From positions 620,001 through 684,000 of the forward strand of contig NZ_QFYS01000002.1 of the NCBI RefSeq assembly GCF_003254525.1: 64,000 nt of DNA, read 5' to 3'. The notes beneath the pieces were generated by a model. The model was not told the origin of the DNA. It worked only from the letters and a program-made list of their open reading frames with translations, and searched no databases. The DNA comes from Phenylobacterium kunshanense. GTDB lineage: Bacteria > Pseudomonadota > Alphaproteobacteria > Caulobacterales > Caulobacteraceae. Shown in pieces: positions 16,118-24,810 of the stretch. The position numbers and the translations under genes are program-made. The first letter of the stretch is position 1, and each line of letters begins with the position of its first letter.

Positions 16118-17929
16118 ATGCCTGAAGTCCAGGACCAAGCCATCGAACCCGAGGCCGGCAGGCCCAAGGCCGACGCCGGTCCGGAGGCGCGAGCGCCCTT
16201 CACCAGCGTGATCTACGTCCACGGGATCGGCAGCCAGCGCCGCTACGAGGAGACGAGCCGCCTGGTCGACCGCCTGGACCAGTATCTCCAGCGCCAGCAC
16301 GCCAAGGGCAATTCGATCGGCATGCTGAGCAAGATCAGGCCTCGGGTCGAGCCGCTGCGGCCGAACCCCGCCAGCGGGATCATCGCCTACATCCGCACCG
16401 TGTTCTCGACCGGCCCGAAGTTCGAGAACGCCCGTTCCGTCCGCTTCTACGAGATCTACTGGGCGCCGATCATGGCCCAGACCGACTCCGTGCGCCGGGT
16501 CATCCAGTGGGTGTTCCGCCAGCCGCTGAGGCCGTGGCATACGCTGCCGGCGCCCTGGCGCGAGCGTCAGCGCCTGCGCCGCGCCGCGCTGGCGGCCCTG
16601 TTCGATGGCGGCCGCCCGCCGCCGCCGGGCGTCGAGGCCCGGGACTTCGACGGGCTGATCGGACTCTACAACGACTTCGAGGGGCCCGAGGCCCTGCGCG
16701 ACTATCCCGGCGGGACCTTCAAGGACTTCCTGGCCTTCGTCGCCCGCGAGTCCGAGGGCCATCCCGAGACGGCCAGGCGACGCGAGACGCTGGCCCGCGC
16801 CTGGCGGGCTCTCTACGTGCGCGAGGAACTCCGCAACGCGTTCGTCCTCACCACCATGGCGCTGGCCCTGGTCCTCTCGGCGGCCGGCGTCGTCCTGGGC
16901 CTGGTCTGGGCGCTGCAGGGCCTGGCCCGCATCCCCCTGCTCACCAGTCTGCTCCAGACGGCGGACGTGCCGCTGAAGGTCGACTGGAGGACCGCCGCGA
17001 CCCTGGCGGTCTCGCTCGCCAGCCTGCTGGGCCTGGGCAAGTTGGTCACCGACTACCTGGGCGACGTCGAGGCCTGGGCCACCTACGAGGAGACCGACCT
17101 CAAGCACGTGGCGCGTCAGAAGGTCATCGACAACGCCCTCGAGACCCTGACCCACGTGCTGTGCGACCCTGATTGCGAGCGCGTTGTCATCGTGGCCCAC
17201 AGTCTGGGAACCAGCATCGCGCACGACGCCCTGCTGGCGCTCACCCGCCGCAACCGCGCCTTCAACCCGACCGACGTCATGGGCGGCCCCGTGCCCCTGG
17301 GCAAGATCGAGCACTTCATCACCCTGGGCAGCCCGATCGACAAGATCGAGTACTTCTTCGAGAGCTACGCCTCGGCCTTCCACCGCTACAAGCGGGTGGT
17401 CGAAACCTTGCGCGGCGACATCGGCGACGCGCCGTTCAGCGACAATCGCCACCCCCACATCCACTGGATCAACTACTGGGACGAGGGCGACATCATCAGC
17501 GGCGCCCTGCAGTCGCCCACCGCCGCCGCGCCCAAGCGCCAGCGGATCGACAATGTGCACGTGGCCAGCTTCCGCTTCCCCGCGCCCGGCGCCTCGCACG
17601 CCGGCTACTTCGACAACGCCCGGGTGATCGGGGACCTGTTCCAGGTGATCTTCCACCGGAAGGCCTCGTTCAAGGCGCTGGAGGAGGCCGCGGGCAAGGG
17701 GCCTTACGACTACGCCAGCGCCTATCTGCACCCTGGTGAGCCCACGGGATCGCGCACACCCTACTTCGTGCTCGTCCTGCTGGTCCCCTGGCTGGCGCTG
17801 TTCGCGGCCGTGGCCTGGCTGCTGGAGGCCCGCGCGCTCGCGACCTGGCTGGGCGCGGGGGCAGGCGCCCTCGTGGCGGGCCTCATCGGCGCGTTCCTGC
17901 TCAGCCGCAGACATCGCAATCCGATTTGA
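16118..17929 (+). CDS. Membrane protein with alpha/beta-hydrolase-like region
   Basis: 603 residues, no named family recognised. The N-terminal part has VIYVHGIGSQRRYEET (about 30-45), an oxyanion-type HG motif, and residues about 360-380 carry VVIVAHSLGTSIAHDALL, a nucleophile-elbow pattern (here A-H-S-L-G rather than G-H-S-x-G). A histidine-rich stretch (NRHPHIHWINYWDEGD) near 445 could supply the acid/base. Two hydrophobic segments (about 248-272 and 290-310) split the hydrolase halves, and two more lie at the C-terminus (about 545-595). It is probably an inner-membrane serine hydrolase or lipase-like enzyme; the substrate is unknown. Confidence 0.75.
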   Translation: MPEVQDQAIEPEAGRPKADAGPEARAPFTSVIYVHGIGSQRRYEETSRLVDRLDQYLQRQHAKGNSIGMLSKIRPRVEPLRPNPASGIIAYIRTVFSTGPKFENARSVRFYEIYWAPIMAQTDSVRRVIQWVFRQPLRPWHTLPAPWRERQRLRRAALAALFDGGRPPPPGVEARDFDGLIGLYNDFEGPEALRDYPGGTFKDFLAFVARESEGHPETARRRETLARAWRALYVREELRNAFVLTTMALALVLSAAGVVLGLVWALQGLARIPLLTSLLQTADVPLKVDWRTAATLAVSLASLLGLGKLVTDYLGDVEAWATYEETDLKHVARQKVIDNALETLTHVLCDPDCERVVIVAHSLGTSIAHDALLALTRRNRAFNPTDVMGGPVPLGKIEHFITLGSPIDKIEYFFESYASAFHRYKRVVETLRGDIGDAPFSDNRHPHIHWINYWDEGDIISGALQSPTAAAPKRQRIDNVHVASFRFPAPGASHAGYFDNARVIGDLFQVIFHRKASFKALEEAAGKGPYDYASAYLHPGEPTGSRTPYFVLVLLVPWLALFAAVAWLLEARALATWLGAGAGALVAGLIGAFLLSRRHRNPI

Positions 17930-18009
17930 TTGGCGGAGCGGGCGGATCCGCCGCGGCCCGGCGCATCGCCCGTGCTGGCTATTGGCCGCCGCGGGGCCTA
18001 CATCAGGCG

Positions 18010-18201
18010 ATGCAAACTTTCCGAGCCTATATCCAGGACGCGTCCGGCACGATCACGTGGGCGGCGTGGATCGAAGCGGCCCACCGCGACGACGCCCAGG
18101 GCATCGCCCAGGCCATGTGCCAGGGCCAGACCCCGACGCTGGACCTTTGGTCCGCGACCGAGCGCAGGCTCAGCGGCGCCTACCACCTCGACCCGGTCTG
18201 A
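18010..18201 (+). CDS. Small conserved protein, paralog of the gene at 24556
   Basis: 63 residues starting MQTFRAYIQDASG and ending LDLWSATERRLSGAYHLDPV. The protein at 24556-24747 is the same length and about three quarters identical. The DNA is nearly identical from about 13 bp upstream of the ATG (CCTACATCAGGCG) through the first third of the gene. Residues rich in Trp, Asp and Gln suggest a compact cytosolic fold; no function is known. It lies between the membrane hydrolase and the LytTR regulator. Confidence 0.72.
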   Translation: MQTFRAYIQDASGTITWAAWIEAAHRDDAQGIAQAMCQGQTPTLDLWSATERRLSGAYHLDPV

Positions 18202-18223
18202 GCCTGACCCGTCGGCCCCGGTC

Positions 18224-18976
18224 TCACGGCGCGCGGGCGAGCCAGGCGCGGGCCCGCCGCTGGTAGCTCGGACCGACAGGCACGGCCGTGCCGTCCACAA
18301 GGATCAGCACCTGACCACCGGCTCCGGAGGTCCGCAGGGCCTGGACGACTGCCGGGCGGACCATGGCCGAACGATGCACGCGAAGCAGCGCCGGCGGCGG
18401 AAACTGTTCAGCGATGGACGCCATGGTGGCCCGCAGGATGTGCGAACGGCTGGCCGTGTGCAGGATCGCATAGTCCTTCGCCGCCTCGATCCAGGAGATC
18501 TGGCTCAGGTCCACCCGCACCAGCCCGCTGCGGCCCTGCACCCAGAAACCCTCGCCGGACCCGTCGGAATGGGTCTCGGGCGCGGTCTCGCGCGCCGCGC
18601 CGCCGTGCCGTCGCCGCCGGGCGCGTTCGACTGCCTGGCGCAGTCGCTCGAGGCGCAGGGGCTTCAACACATAGTCGGCGGCCTCGACGTCGAAGGCGTC
18701 CACGGCGTGGCCGTCGAAGGCGGTGAGGAAGACGATCTCGGGCCGGTCATGGGGCGAGAGGGCGCCTGCCACGCCGAGACCCGTACGCCCCGGCATCTGG
18801 ATGTCGAGCACCGCCAGGTCCGGCCGCAGGGCGGTGATCATCTCCAGCGCTTCGAGGCCGTTGGTCGCGGCCCCGACGACCTCGGCGTCGTCGATGTCGC
18901 GGAACGCCAGCGCCAGACGCTCGAGCGCCAGCGGCTCGTCGTCGGCGATGACGACCCGGAGCGGCACGGGGCTCAT
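18224..18976 (-). CDS. LytTR-family response regulator
   Basis: 250 residues from the ATG at 18976, which overlaps the kinase stop (ATGA). A receiver domain (about 5-120) has the acidic pocket DDE (12-14), phospho-acceptor Asp58 in AVLDIQMPG, the switch Thr in FLTAF and Lys in VLKPL. A basic linker leads to a C-terminal LytTR DNA-binding domain (about 148-245: SQISWIEAAKDYAILHTASRS, FLRVHRS-like LLRVHRSAMVRP). Phosphorylation by the adjacent LytS-type kinase should promote binding to promoter repeats. Target genes are not evident; the S41/PEP-CTERM genes on the other side are candidates. Confidence 0.93.
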   Translation of the reverse strand: MSPVPLRVVIADDEPLALERLALAFRDIDDAEVVGAATNGLEALEMITALRPDLAVLDIQMPGRTGLGVAGALSPHDRPEIVFLTAFDGHAVDAFDVEAADYVLKPLRLERLRQAVERARRRRHGGAARETAPETHSDGSGEGFWVQGRSGLVRVDLSQISWIEAAKDYAILHTASRSHILRATMASIAEQFPPPALLRVHRSAMVRPAVVQALRTSGAGGQVLILVDGTAVPVGPSYQRRARAWLARAP

Positions 18977-20142
18977 GGGCGCCCCTCGGACCACTGGAGC
19001 GGCATGCGGACCTCGGCCAGGAAGCCGTCGCCGCAGGGGCCAGCCTCCAGGCGCGCCCTGTCACCATAGAGCAGGGCCAGCCGTTCGCGCACGTTTCGCA
19101 GGCCGGTGCCCGTCCCGGGCGCGGGGGCGGCGACATGGCCCGCGCCGCTGTCGGCGACACCCACCACGAGATCGTCGCCGTCTCGCCGGGCGGACAGGCG
19201 GACGTCCACGGGCACCAGGGCCGGGGATACGGCGTGCTTGATGGCGTTCTCCACGAGCGGCTGCAGGAGGAAGCTGGGGATCAGCGCCGCCCCCAGCCCG
19301 GGCTCCAGATCATAGACCACCCGCAGGCGCGTCCCGAAGCGGACGGCCTCGATGTCGAGGTAGTTCTGGAGGGTGTTGAGTTCGCCGTCGAGCGTCGCCA
19401 GGGGATGTGCGTCCGCGCCGAGCGAGGCGCGCAGGAAGTCCGACAGCCGGTCGATCATCGTCTCGGCGTCGTCGTTGCGGCGCATGGCGACGAGCGAGCC
19501 GATGGCGTTCAGCGTGTTGAAGATGAAGTGGGGATTGAGCTGGTGTCGCAGCATGGCGAGCTGGGCGCTCACGGCCAGGGTTCGGGCGGCCGCGAGCTGG
19601 GCCTCGCGTTCGCGGGTCTCGGCGGCCGACCGCAGGATCGTCGCCCCCATCCCGAAGACCGCATAGAGGCTCGCGAAGATCACGATGTGACTCTCGGCGA
19701 TCAGCGCCATCACCGCGATGCGCAGGGCGCTGTCCGAAACGATCCGGCGCACGCTCGGGCCGGGGGCGAGCCAGTCGAGCAGCAGAGCGTCGGTCCGCAG
19801 GTCCAGCCACGTATGCGCCGCCGTCGCCGCCACCAGGCCCAGGACGAGGGCGAGAATGGCCCAGCGTGGACGCACCGGCAGGGTCGCGATGCGCCAGAGG
19901 CCGAAGCTGAGGGCCACGCCGGCGAACGCCATGAGGACGGCGCGCAGCCCATTCACCGGCAAGGGTTCGAAGCGGGTGGCGACGCCGCTCGCGACCATGG
20001 CGACGGCGCCCAGCGCCCAGAGGCCCGCCGTCAGCCGCAGTACAGCCGGCGGCGGAGGCCATGCGGCCCTGTCGGGCGTCGAGAACGTGTGAGGCAACAG
20101 GATATCCGGGCGGCTTCCGGGGCGGGGAGCGACCTGCAGCAT
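18973..20142 (-). CDS. LytS-type sensor histidine kinase
   Basis: 389 residues from the ATG at 20142; the frame is open further upstream but that sequence looks non-coding. Four or five transmembrane helices occupy about 30-175 (for instance LRLTAGLWALGAVAMVASGVA). They are followed by the his_kinase phospho-acceptor box LAMLRHQLNPHFIFNTLNAIGSLVA with its conserved His and NPHF, and a HATPase_c domain with LVENAIKHA (N box) and GTGTGLRNVRERL (G box). It partners the LytTR regulator through an ATGA overlap. The membrane part has no recognised sensory domain, so the signal is unknown. Confidence 0.92.
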   Translation of the reverse strand: MLQVAPRPGSRPDILLPHTFSTPDRAAWPPPPAVLRLTAGLWALGAVAMVASGVATRFEPLPVNGLRAVLMAFAGVALSFGLWRIATLPVRPRWAILALVLGLVAATAAHTWLDLRTDALLLDWLAPGPSVRRIVSDSALRIAVMALIAESHIVIFASLYAVFGMGATILRSAAETREREAQLAAARTLAVSAQLAMLRHQLNPHFIFNTLNAIGSLVAMRRNDDAETMIDRLSDFLRASLGADAHPLATLDGELNTLQNYLDIEAVRFGTRLRVVYDLEPGLGAALIPSFLLQPLVENAIKHAVSPALVPVDVRLSARRDGDDLVVGVADSGAGHVAAPAPGTGTGLRNVRERLALLYGDRARLEAGPCGDGFLAEVRMPLQWSEGRP

Positions 20143-20291
20143 AGCGTGGCCGCGGCGGGCTGACGCCTGGCTTCGTCGCCGCTTCGTCGCAGGGCCGTCG
20201 ATCGGTCGACTCACCGTCGTTCGGTCGCAAACGCCGCGACGTGACGCCGCCGAGGGGGGATCAGGGCGGCCCCTCATCCCCGGTAGTTGCG

Positions 20292-21371
20292 ATGCCCCTC
20301 CTCCTTCCGCCCCTCGTCCTTGCGCTCGCCGCGGCGGCAACGCCCGTCGCGGGCGTTCCCGCCGCGCCGGAGGCGGCGCCGTCCGCCGCCCGGACGGCCC
20401 TCTCGCCCACCGAACAGCGCGAAGTGCTGGAGCGCCTGGCAGGCATCCTGGCGCGCCGCTTCGCAGATGCCGACGCCGGACGCCGCTACGCCGCCAGGCT
20501 GCGCGAGCAGGCCGCTCGCAACGCCTATGCAGCGATCACCGACAGGGCCGAGTTCGGCCGCGCCGTCACCGCCGACCTCCAAGCGGTGGCGCCCGACGGC
20601 CACCTGCGGCTGACGCCCGCGGGGGTTCGCTCCAGCCGCGCGGCGGCGGCCGACCTGCCGGCCAGCACCCGCGCCAGCGGCCCACCGGGCCTGGAGGAGG
20701 CGCGGATGATCGGCGATGTCGCCTACCTCCGGTTCAACGAGTTCCCGCAAGGACCCGAGACGGGCGCCGCCGCGCGCGCCTTCCTGCTGGCCCACGCCGA
20801 CGCGCGGGCCGTAGTCCTCGACCTGCGGCCGCATCGCGGCGGGGGGCAGGACACGATGGACGCCATCCTGCCGCTCTTCTACGCCAAACCGGCAACGCTG
20901 CTGCGGATGGACACGCGCGCCGACGCCGAGGGCGACGTCCCGATCTCGGTCGCCCCAACCATGGTGCGCCAGTCTGCGCCGGAAGGGATCGTCCGCCGCG
21001 ACCACATCGTGCAGCCCGACGCCGCCGAGGCGCGGCTGCGCGACGCGGCGGTCTACGTGCTCACCTCACGGCGGACCGCCTCGGCGGCGGAGCACCTGGT
21101 CCTCGGACTGAAGCGGACGCGCCGGGCCGTGATCGTCGGCGAGACCACCACCGGCGCCGGCCGGTTCGGCGGCATGGTCGACCTGCCGCACGGCTTCTCG
21201 GCCTTCGTTCCCATCGGACGCACCTACGACCCCGACACCGGCCTCGGCTGGGAGGGCCGTGGCGTGGCGCCCGACATCGCCGTCCCTGCCGACGACGCGC
21301 TGGCCGTCGCCCTGGAGCGGCTTGCCCAATCCAACGCCGGCCCGGCCTCCCCGCCGGCCGTCAGTCCCTGA
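20292..21371 (+). CDS. Secreted S41-family peptidase (IRBP/tail-specific-protease-like)
   Basis: About 359 residues from an ATG at 20292 that begins a clean signal peptide (MPLLLPPLVLALAAAATPVAG); a GTG at 20241 would add 17 residues. Typical S41 features follow: an N-terminal helical cap (LSPTEQREVLERLAGILARRF), VVLDLRPHRGGGQDTMDAILPLFY, and the catalytic region VLTSRRTASAAEHLVLGLKRTRRAVIVGETTTGAG, with Ser in the TASAAE motif and GGMVDLPHGF after it. There is no PDZ domain. The closest group is the retinol-binding-protein-like peptidases. Fifteen bp separate it from the PEP-CTERM gene, so they may be cotranscribed. Confidence 0.85.
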   Translation: MPLLLPPLVLALAAAATPVAGVPAAPEAAPSAARTALSPTEQREVLERLAGILARRFADADAGRRYAARLREQAARNAYAAITDRAEFGRAVTADLQAVAPDGHLRLTPAGVRSSRAAAADLPASTRASGPPGLEEARMIGDVAYLRFNEFPQGPETGAAARAFLLAHADARAVVLDLRPHRGGGQDTMDAILPLFYAKPATLLRMDTRADAEGDVPISVAPTMVRQSAPEGIVRRDHIVQPDAAEARLRDAAVYVLTSRRTASAAEHLVLGLKRTRRAVIVGETTTGAGRFGGMVDLPHGFSAFVPIGRTYDPDTGLGWEGRGVAPDIAVPADDALAVALERLAQSNAGPASPPAVSP

Positions 21372-21385
21372 AAGGAGCACTCCCC

Positions 21386-22042
21386 ATGACTCTCAACGCC
21401 AAGACCCTGGCCCTCGGCGCTATCGCCGCCGTGGCCGTGGCCGCCGCGCCCGCCCAGGCCGCGGTCGTGACGCTGTTCCAGCAGGAGTTCAGCGCCGGCC
21501 TGGGCGCCGATGAGCAGCTCTTCGGCAATTTCGCCGTGGGTGGCGGGCGCATGGGCCACGTCAACGGCTATCACGGGAACAACGAGCAGTCGCACTACGA
21601 CCTGAAGCTGGACCTCACCGGCGTGACGGACGCCCTGATCGCCTTCGACTACAACACCAACACCGAGTACGGCTGGGACGGCTGGAACCTCCTGGGCGCG
21701 ATTGAGGGCCAGGCGTTCAACTTCACGTCGCCGCTCATCGCCTCGCCCAATGTCCACAACCGCTTCGTTGAGAAGCTGCTGTCGCCCGGTGTGACCGGCA
21801 TGGCCGCGGGCCGGGCGACCTACGACCTGACGCCCTTCGCGGGCAAGGTCGTCAACCTGCGCCTGCGCTTCGCGAGCGACCACAGCATCACCCGCACCGG
21901 CACGACCTTCGACAACCTCGTGGCCACCGGCACGGCCAAGACGGTCTCGGCGGCGCCGGAGCCCTCTACCTGGGCGATCATGATCACGGGATTCATGAGC
22001 GCAGGCATGATGCTCCGCCGCCGCCGAGCGGTCGCAATCTAG
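21386..22042 (+). CDS. PEPxxWA-CTERM sorting-domain protein
   Basis: 218 residues. A signal peptide (about 1-25, ending PAQA-A) leads a beta-rich extracellular domain (about 30-185; QEFSAGLG, DYNTNTEYGWDGWNLLG) and the C-terminal sorting signal APEPSTWAIMITGF, a hydrophobic helix and RRRR. This is the PEPxxWA variant found in Caulobacterales and sphingomonads and processed by exosortase/PEP-CTERM machinery. AAAGGAGC precedes the ATG. It meets another PEPxxWA protein tail to tail with a 4-bp overlap. The domain resembles carbohydrate-binding-like jelly rolls, but no ligand is known. Confidence 0.9.
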   Translation: MTLNAKTLALGAIAAVAVAAAPAQAAVVTLFQQEFSAGLGADEQLFGNFAVGGGRMGHVNGYHGNNEQSHYDLKLDLTGVTDALIAFDYNTNTEYGWDGWNLLGAIEGQAFNFTSPLIASPNVHNRFVEKLLSPGVTGMAAGRATYDLTPFAGKVVNLRLRFASDHSITRTGTTFDNLVATGTAKTVSAAPEPSTWAIMITGFMSAGMMLRRRRAVAI

Positions 22043-22758
22043 AGGGCGGACGCCAGCCGCCGGCGCCGCAACGCCACGCCGGCGCCGACGAAGCCCGCGA
22101 TCATCAGCGCCCACGCCGAGGGTTCGGGCACGCCGCCCACCGGGCTGCCGGACTGGCCGAAGCGGACGTTGTCGAGGCCGATGTTGTCGCTGTTGTTGTT
22201 GAGCCCCGCGAGGTTCAGCCGCAGCGTCAGCGACTGGCCGCTGAGGCCGGCGCCGAAATCGATCGTGGTGTGGCGGGGCCCGACGCCGTTGCCCTGGACC
22301 AGGACGTTGGTCTGGGAGAACAGCACGTTGGAGGCCCCGTCGATCACCTGCAGGCCCGGCAGGGTGTAGTCGGACTGCGGCCAGCCGCCGAGGTCGAAGC
22401 CGAACAGGTTCACCTGGTAGCCGGCGTCGGCGGTGAGGGTCACCTCGAGCACGCTGGCCCCGTCGACCTCGTTCTCCAGCACGTTGACAAGGTCGCCGTA
22501 GTTGGTCGTCCAGCGGATCAGCGAGCCGGCCGTGCCGCCGGAATAGCTGGCCAGGACGTTGGGGGTGAAACCCTCGGCGCCGACGCCGTAGGTCGCGCCG
22601 TTCTGGACCGTGGCGGTCACCCGGTCGCCGTAGGCCTGGCTCATGGCCAGGCTGTTGTTCGGCTTGGTGTTGTCGATGTCGAACGTCAGCACCGTGGCGG
22701 CTGCCGGGGTGGCGGCCAACACTGCGAGCGTGGCGAAGGAAAGCATCAGGTTTCGCAT
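22039..22758 (-). CDS. PEPxxWA-CTERM sorting-domain protein
   Basis: 239 residues. Signal peptide about 1-22 (MRNLMLSFATLAVLAATPAAA), a beta-sandwich-like domain with Asn-rich turns (AGLNNNSDNIGLDNVRF), and a C-terminal VPEPSAWALMIAGFVGAG helix ending in RRRR. It belongs to the same sorting class as its convergent neighbour but has a different extracellular domain; the ectodomains are not obvious paralogs. AAAGGA lies upstream of the ATG. It is expected on the cell surface or in an exopolysaccharide matrix after exosortase processing. Confidence 0.9.
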   Translation of the reverse strand: MRNLMLSFATLAVLAATPAAATVLTFDIDNTKPNNSLAMSQAYGDRVTATVQNGATYGVGAEGFTPNVLASYSGGTAGSLIRWTTNYGDLVNVLENEVDGASVLEVTLTADAGYQVNLFGFDLGGWPQSDYTLPGLQVIDGASNVLFSQTNVLVQGNGVGPRHTTIDFGAGLSGQSLTLRLNLAGLNNNSDNIGLDNVRFGQSGSPVGGVPEPSAWALMIAGFVGAGVALRRRRLASAL

Positions 22759-22856
22759 GGCGGGGAGTCCTTTGCGGTTGGGAAATCGAGGGCGCGCGCC
22801 GTCGAGCCGCGCCGGTGACGGCGCGGGGGAGGGCGGGCTTGTGGGTCTGGGTGGGG

Positions 22857-23519
22857 TCAGCCGGCCTTGCTGAGCTGCCGGCGCGAGGCGACGAGGCCGT
22901 AGAAGGCGGCGTGCACCTCGCCCCAGGCGGGGCGGGCCTGCATCCGCTCCAGCCAGGCCTTCACCCTGGGCCAGGGCGAGAGGTCGAAGTCGACGGCCTG
23001 GGACAGACCCGTCTGCGCGGCGCCGAAGTAGTCGGCGATGGTGATCTCCGGTCCGCAGACGTAGCGGTCCCGCAGCATGTGGCCGTCCAGCACGCCCAAC
23101 CAGTGGCCGGCGCGCTCCAGCGCGCGCTCCGTCACCTCCGGGGCGAGCAGGTGTGGCGGCATGAACTCGGGCAGCAGGCGCGGATAGACGTAGTCGCCGT
23201 TGAGATCCTTGGAGAAGTTGGTGTTGAACCAGTCCATGGCCGAGTTCACGCGGGCCCTGGCGCGCAGGTCGGTCGGGTAGGCCGGCGAGCCGGCGAGGTC
23301 GGCCAGGTACTTCAGGATGGCCGAGCTCTCGGTCAGCACGAAGCCGTCGTCGTCCAGCACCGGCACGGTGAGGTTCGGGTTCAGCGCCGCAAACGCCGGC
23401 GACCGCGTCTCGCCCGACATGATGTCCAGGGCCTCCATCTCGACCGCCAGGTCATGCTCGGCCAGGAACAGCATCACGGGGCGGGAGGTGGTGGAGAGAG
23501 GGTCGTAGTAGAGCTTCAC
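22857..23519 (-). CDS. Glutathione S-transferase family protein
   Basis: 220 residues with a thioredoxin-like N-terminal domain (MKLYYDPLSTTSRPVMLFLAEHDL; conserved NPNLTVPVLDDDGFVLTESSAILKYLA, containing the cis-Pro and the Glu-Ser that bind glutathione) and an all-helical C-terminal domain (from about 90). The Ser-Thr-Thr-Ser stretch near residue 9-12 may supply the catalytic Ser, suggesting a theta/nu-like class. It is divergent from a LysR-type regulator, the usual layout for regulator and target. The substrate is unknown. Confidence 0.9.
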   Translation of the reverse strand: MKLYYDPLSTTSRPVMLFLAEHDLAVEMEALDIMSGETRSPAFAALNPNLTVPVLDDDGFVLTESSAILKYLADLAGSPAYPTDLRARARVNSAMDWFNTNFSKDLNGDYVYPRLLPEFMPPHLLAPEVTERALERAGHWLGVLDGHMLRDRYVCGPEITIADYFGAAQTGLSQAVDFDLSPWPRVKAWLERMQARPAWGEVHAAFYGLVASRRQLSKAG

Positions 23520-23602
23520 GTCGGTCGTCCTTCAGCCGACGCTGGGATACGCCCCGGTTGCAGCGCGCTCAATCGACAAGCGTGACCTTGCGTTCTACAG
23601 AA

Positions 23603-24496
23603 ATGTTGAACATGTCCCCGCTCGACTGGAACGACGTCCGCTTCGCCCTCGCCGCCGCCCGCACCGGCAGCGCGCTGACGGCCGCGCAGGCGCTGAAGGT
23701 GAGCCAACCCACCGTCGGCCGGCGCATCGCCGCCCTGGAGACCGCCCTCGGCGTCACGCTGTTCGAGCGCAGCCAGACCGGCCTGCGCATCACCGACCAG
23801 GGCCTCCTGCTGCTGCCGCGGCTCGAGGCCGTGGAGGCCGCCGCCGCGGCGCTGGAAGTGGCCGCCCGGGCCGAGGGCCGCCGCGTCTCGGGCGTGCTGC
23901 GCGTGACCACGAACGAGATCATCGCCAACTACGGTCTGGCGCCGGCGCTGCGCGAGTTCCGCGCCCAGTATCCCCAGGTGCAGGTGGAGGTGATCGTCAC
24001 CGACGACCGGCTGGACCTGGCCGCCGGCGAGGCCGACGTGGCCATCCGCGGCGGCGCCCGGCCCACCGAGGCGGGGGTCTTCGCCCGTCGCCTGGGTCCT
24101 TCGCCCCTCGGGGTCTATGGCAGCGAGGACTACTACGCCCGCCACGGCCGGCCGGCCTCGGTCGAGGACCTGAACGGCCACGTCTTCATCGGCGGCGACA
24201 GCGGCCCCTTCGCCGTGTTGGAGCGGATCATCCTGGGGATCGTGCCGGGCGCGCGGATCGACTACCGCACCTCTTCGCCGCTCAACATGATCGCCAACGC
24301 CCGCCACGGCCTGGGGCTGGCCGTGCTGCCCGCCGCCTACTTCCGGCGCGAGCCCGGGCTGAGCGCCTGCGTCGAGCTGCCGGGGATCGAGGTGGAGGAC
24401 TGGCTGGTGGTGCACGAGCGGATGCGTCACGTCCCGCGAGTCCGCGCCTTCCTCGACTTCGCCGCCGCCTTCGAGGCCGCCCGCCGCCGCGCCTGA
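23603..24496 (+). CDS. LysR-family transcriptional regulator
   Basis: About 297 residues (ATG at 23603 or 23612; neither has a strong ribosome site). The winged helix-turn-helix is at about 5-65 (ALTAAQALKVSQPTVGRRIAALETALGVTLFERSQTGLRIT), followed by the LysR substrate-binding domain (LRVTTNEIIANYGLAPALREF, ADVAIRGGARP, ARHGLGLAVLPAAYF). It is divergently placed to the glutathione S-transferase gene with about 80 bp between, so it probably controls that gene and itself. A TGTTGAACATG palindrome overlaps the first ATG and could be an autoregulatory site. Confidence 0.9.
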   Translation: MLNMSPLDWNDVRFALAAARTGSALTAAQALKVSQPTVGRRIAALETALGVTLFERSQTGLRITDQGLLLLPRLEAVEAAAAALEVAARAEGRRVSGVLRVTTNEIIANYGLAPALREFRAQYPQVQVEVIVTDDRLDLAAGEADVAIRGGARPTEAGVFARRLGPSPLGVYGSEDYYARHGRPASVEDLNGHVFIGGDSGPFAVLERIILGIVPGARIDYRTSSPLNMIANARHGLGLAVLPAAYFRREPGLSACVELPGIEVEDWLVVHERMRHVPRVRAFLDFAAAFEAARRRA

Positions 24497-24555
24497 GCAC
24501 CGGCGAGGCCATCCGTCGCGCTGGCGCCCGGCGGCCGCAGGCCCTACATCAGGCG

Positions 24556-24747
24556 ATGCAAACTTTCCGAGCCTATCTCCAGGACGCTTCCGGCACGGTC
24601 ACCTGGGCCGCGTGGATCGAAGCCGAGCACCGCGAGGACGCCCACAGCCAGGCCCTCGCCCTGCGCCCCGGCCAGACGCCGAGCCTGGACCTCTGGTCCG
24701 CGACCGAGCGCCGGCTCAGCGGGCCCCACCGCCTCGACCCCGTCTAG
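24556..24747 (+). CDS. Small conserved protein, paralog of the gene at 18010
   Basis: 63 residues starting MQTFRAYLQDASG and ending LDLWSATERRLSGPHRLDPV. It aligns without gaps to the protein at 18010-18201; most differences lie in the centre (SQALALRPG versus GIAQAMCQG). The upstream CCTACATCAGGCG is shared too, so the duplicated unit includes the translation start region. No ribosome site better than AGGCG is seen for either copy. Function unknown. It follows the LysR gene on the same strand by about 60 bp. Confidence 0.72.
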   Translation: MQTFRAYLQDASGTVTWAAWIEAEHREDAHSQALALRPGQTPSLDLWSATERRLSGPHRLDPV

Positions 24748-24810
24748 GCGCCCGCCGGAACCCCCAGCGCCCCTCCCGCCTTCCTCCAGCGAATGCAGGA
24801 GGACCTCGCC

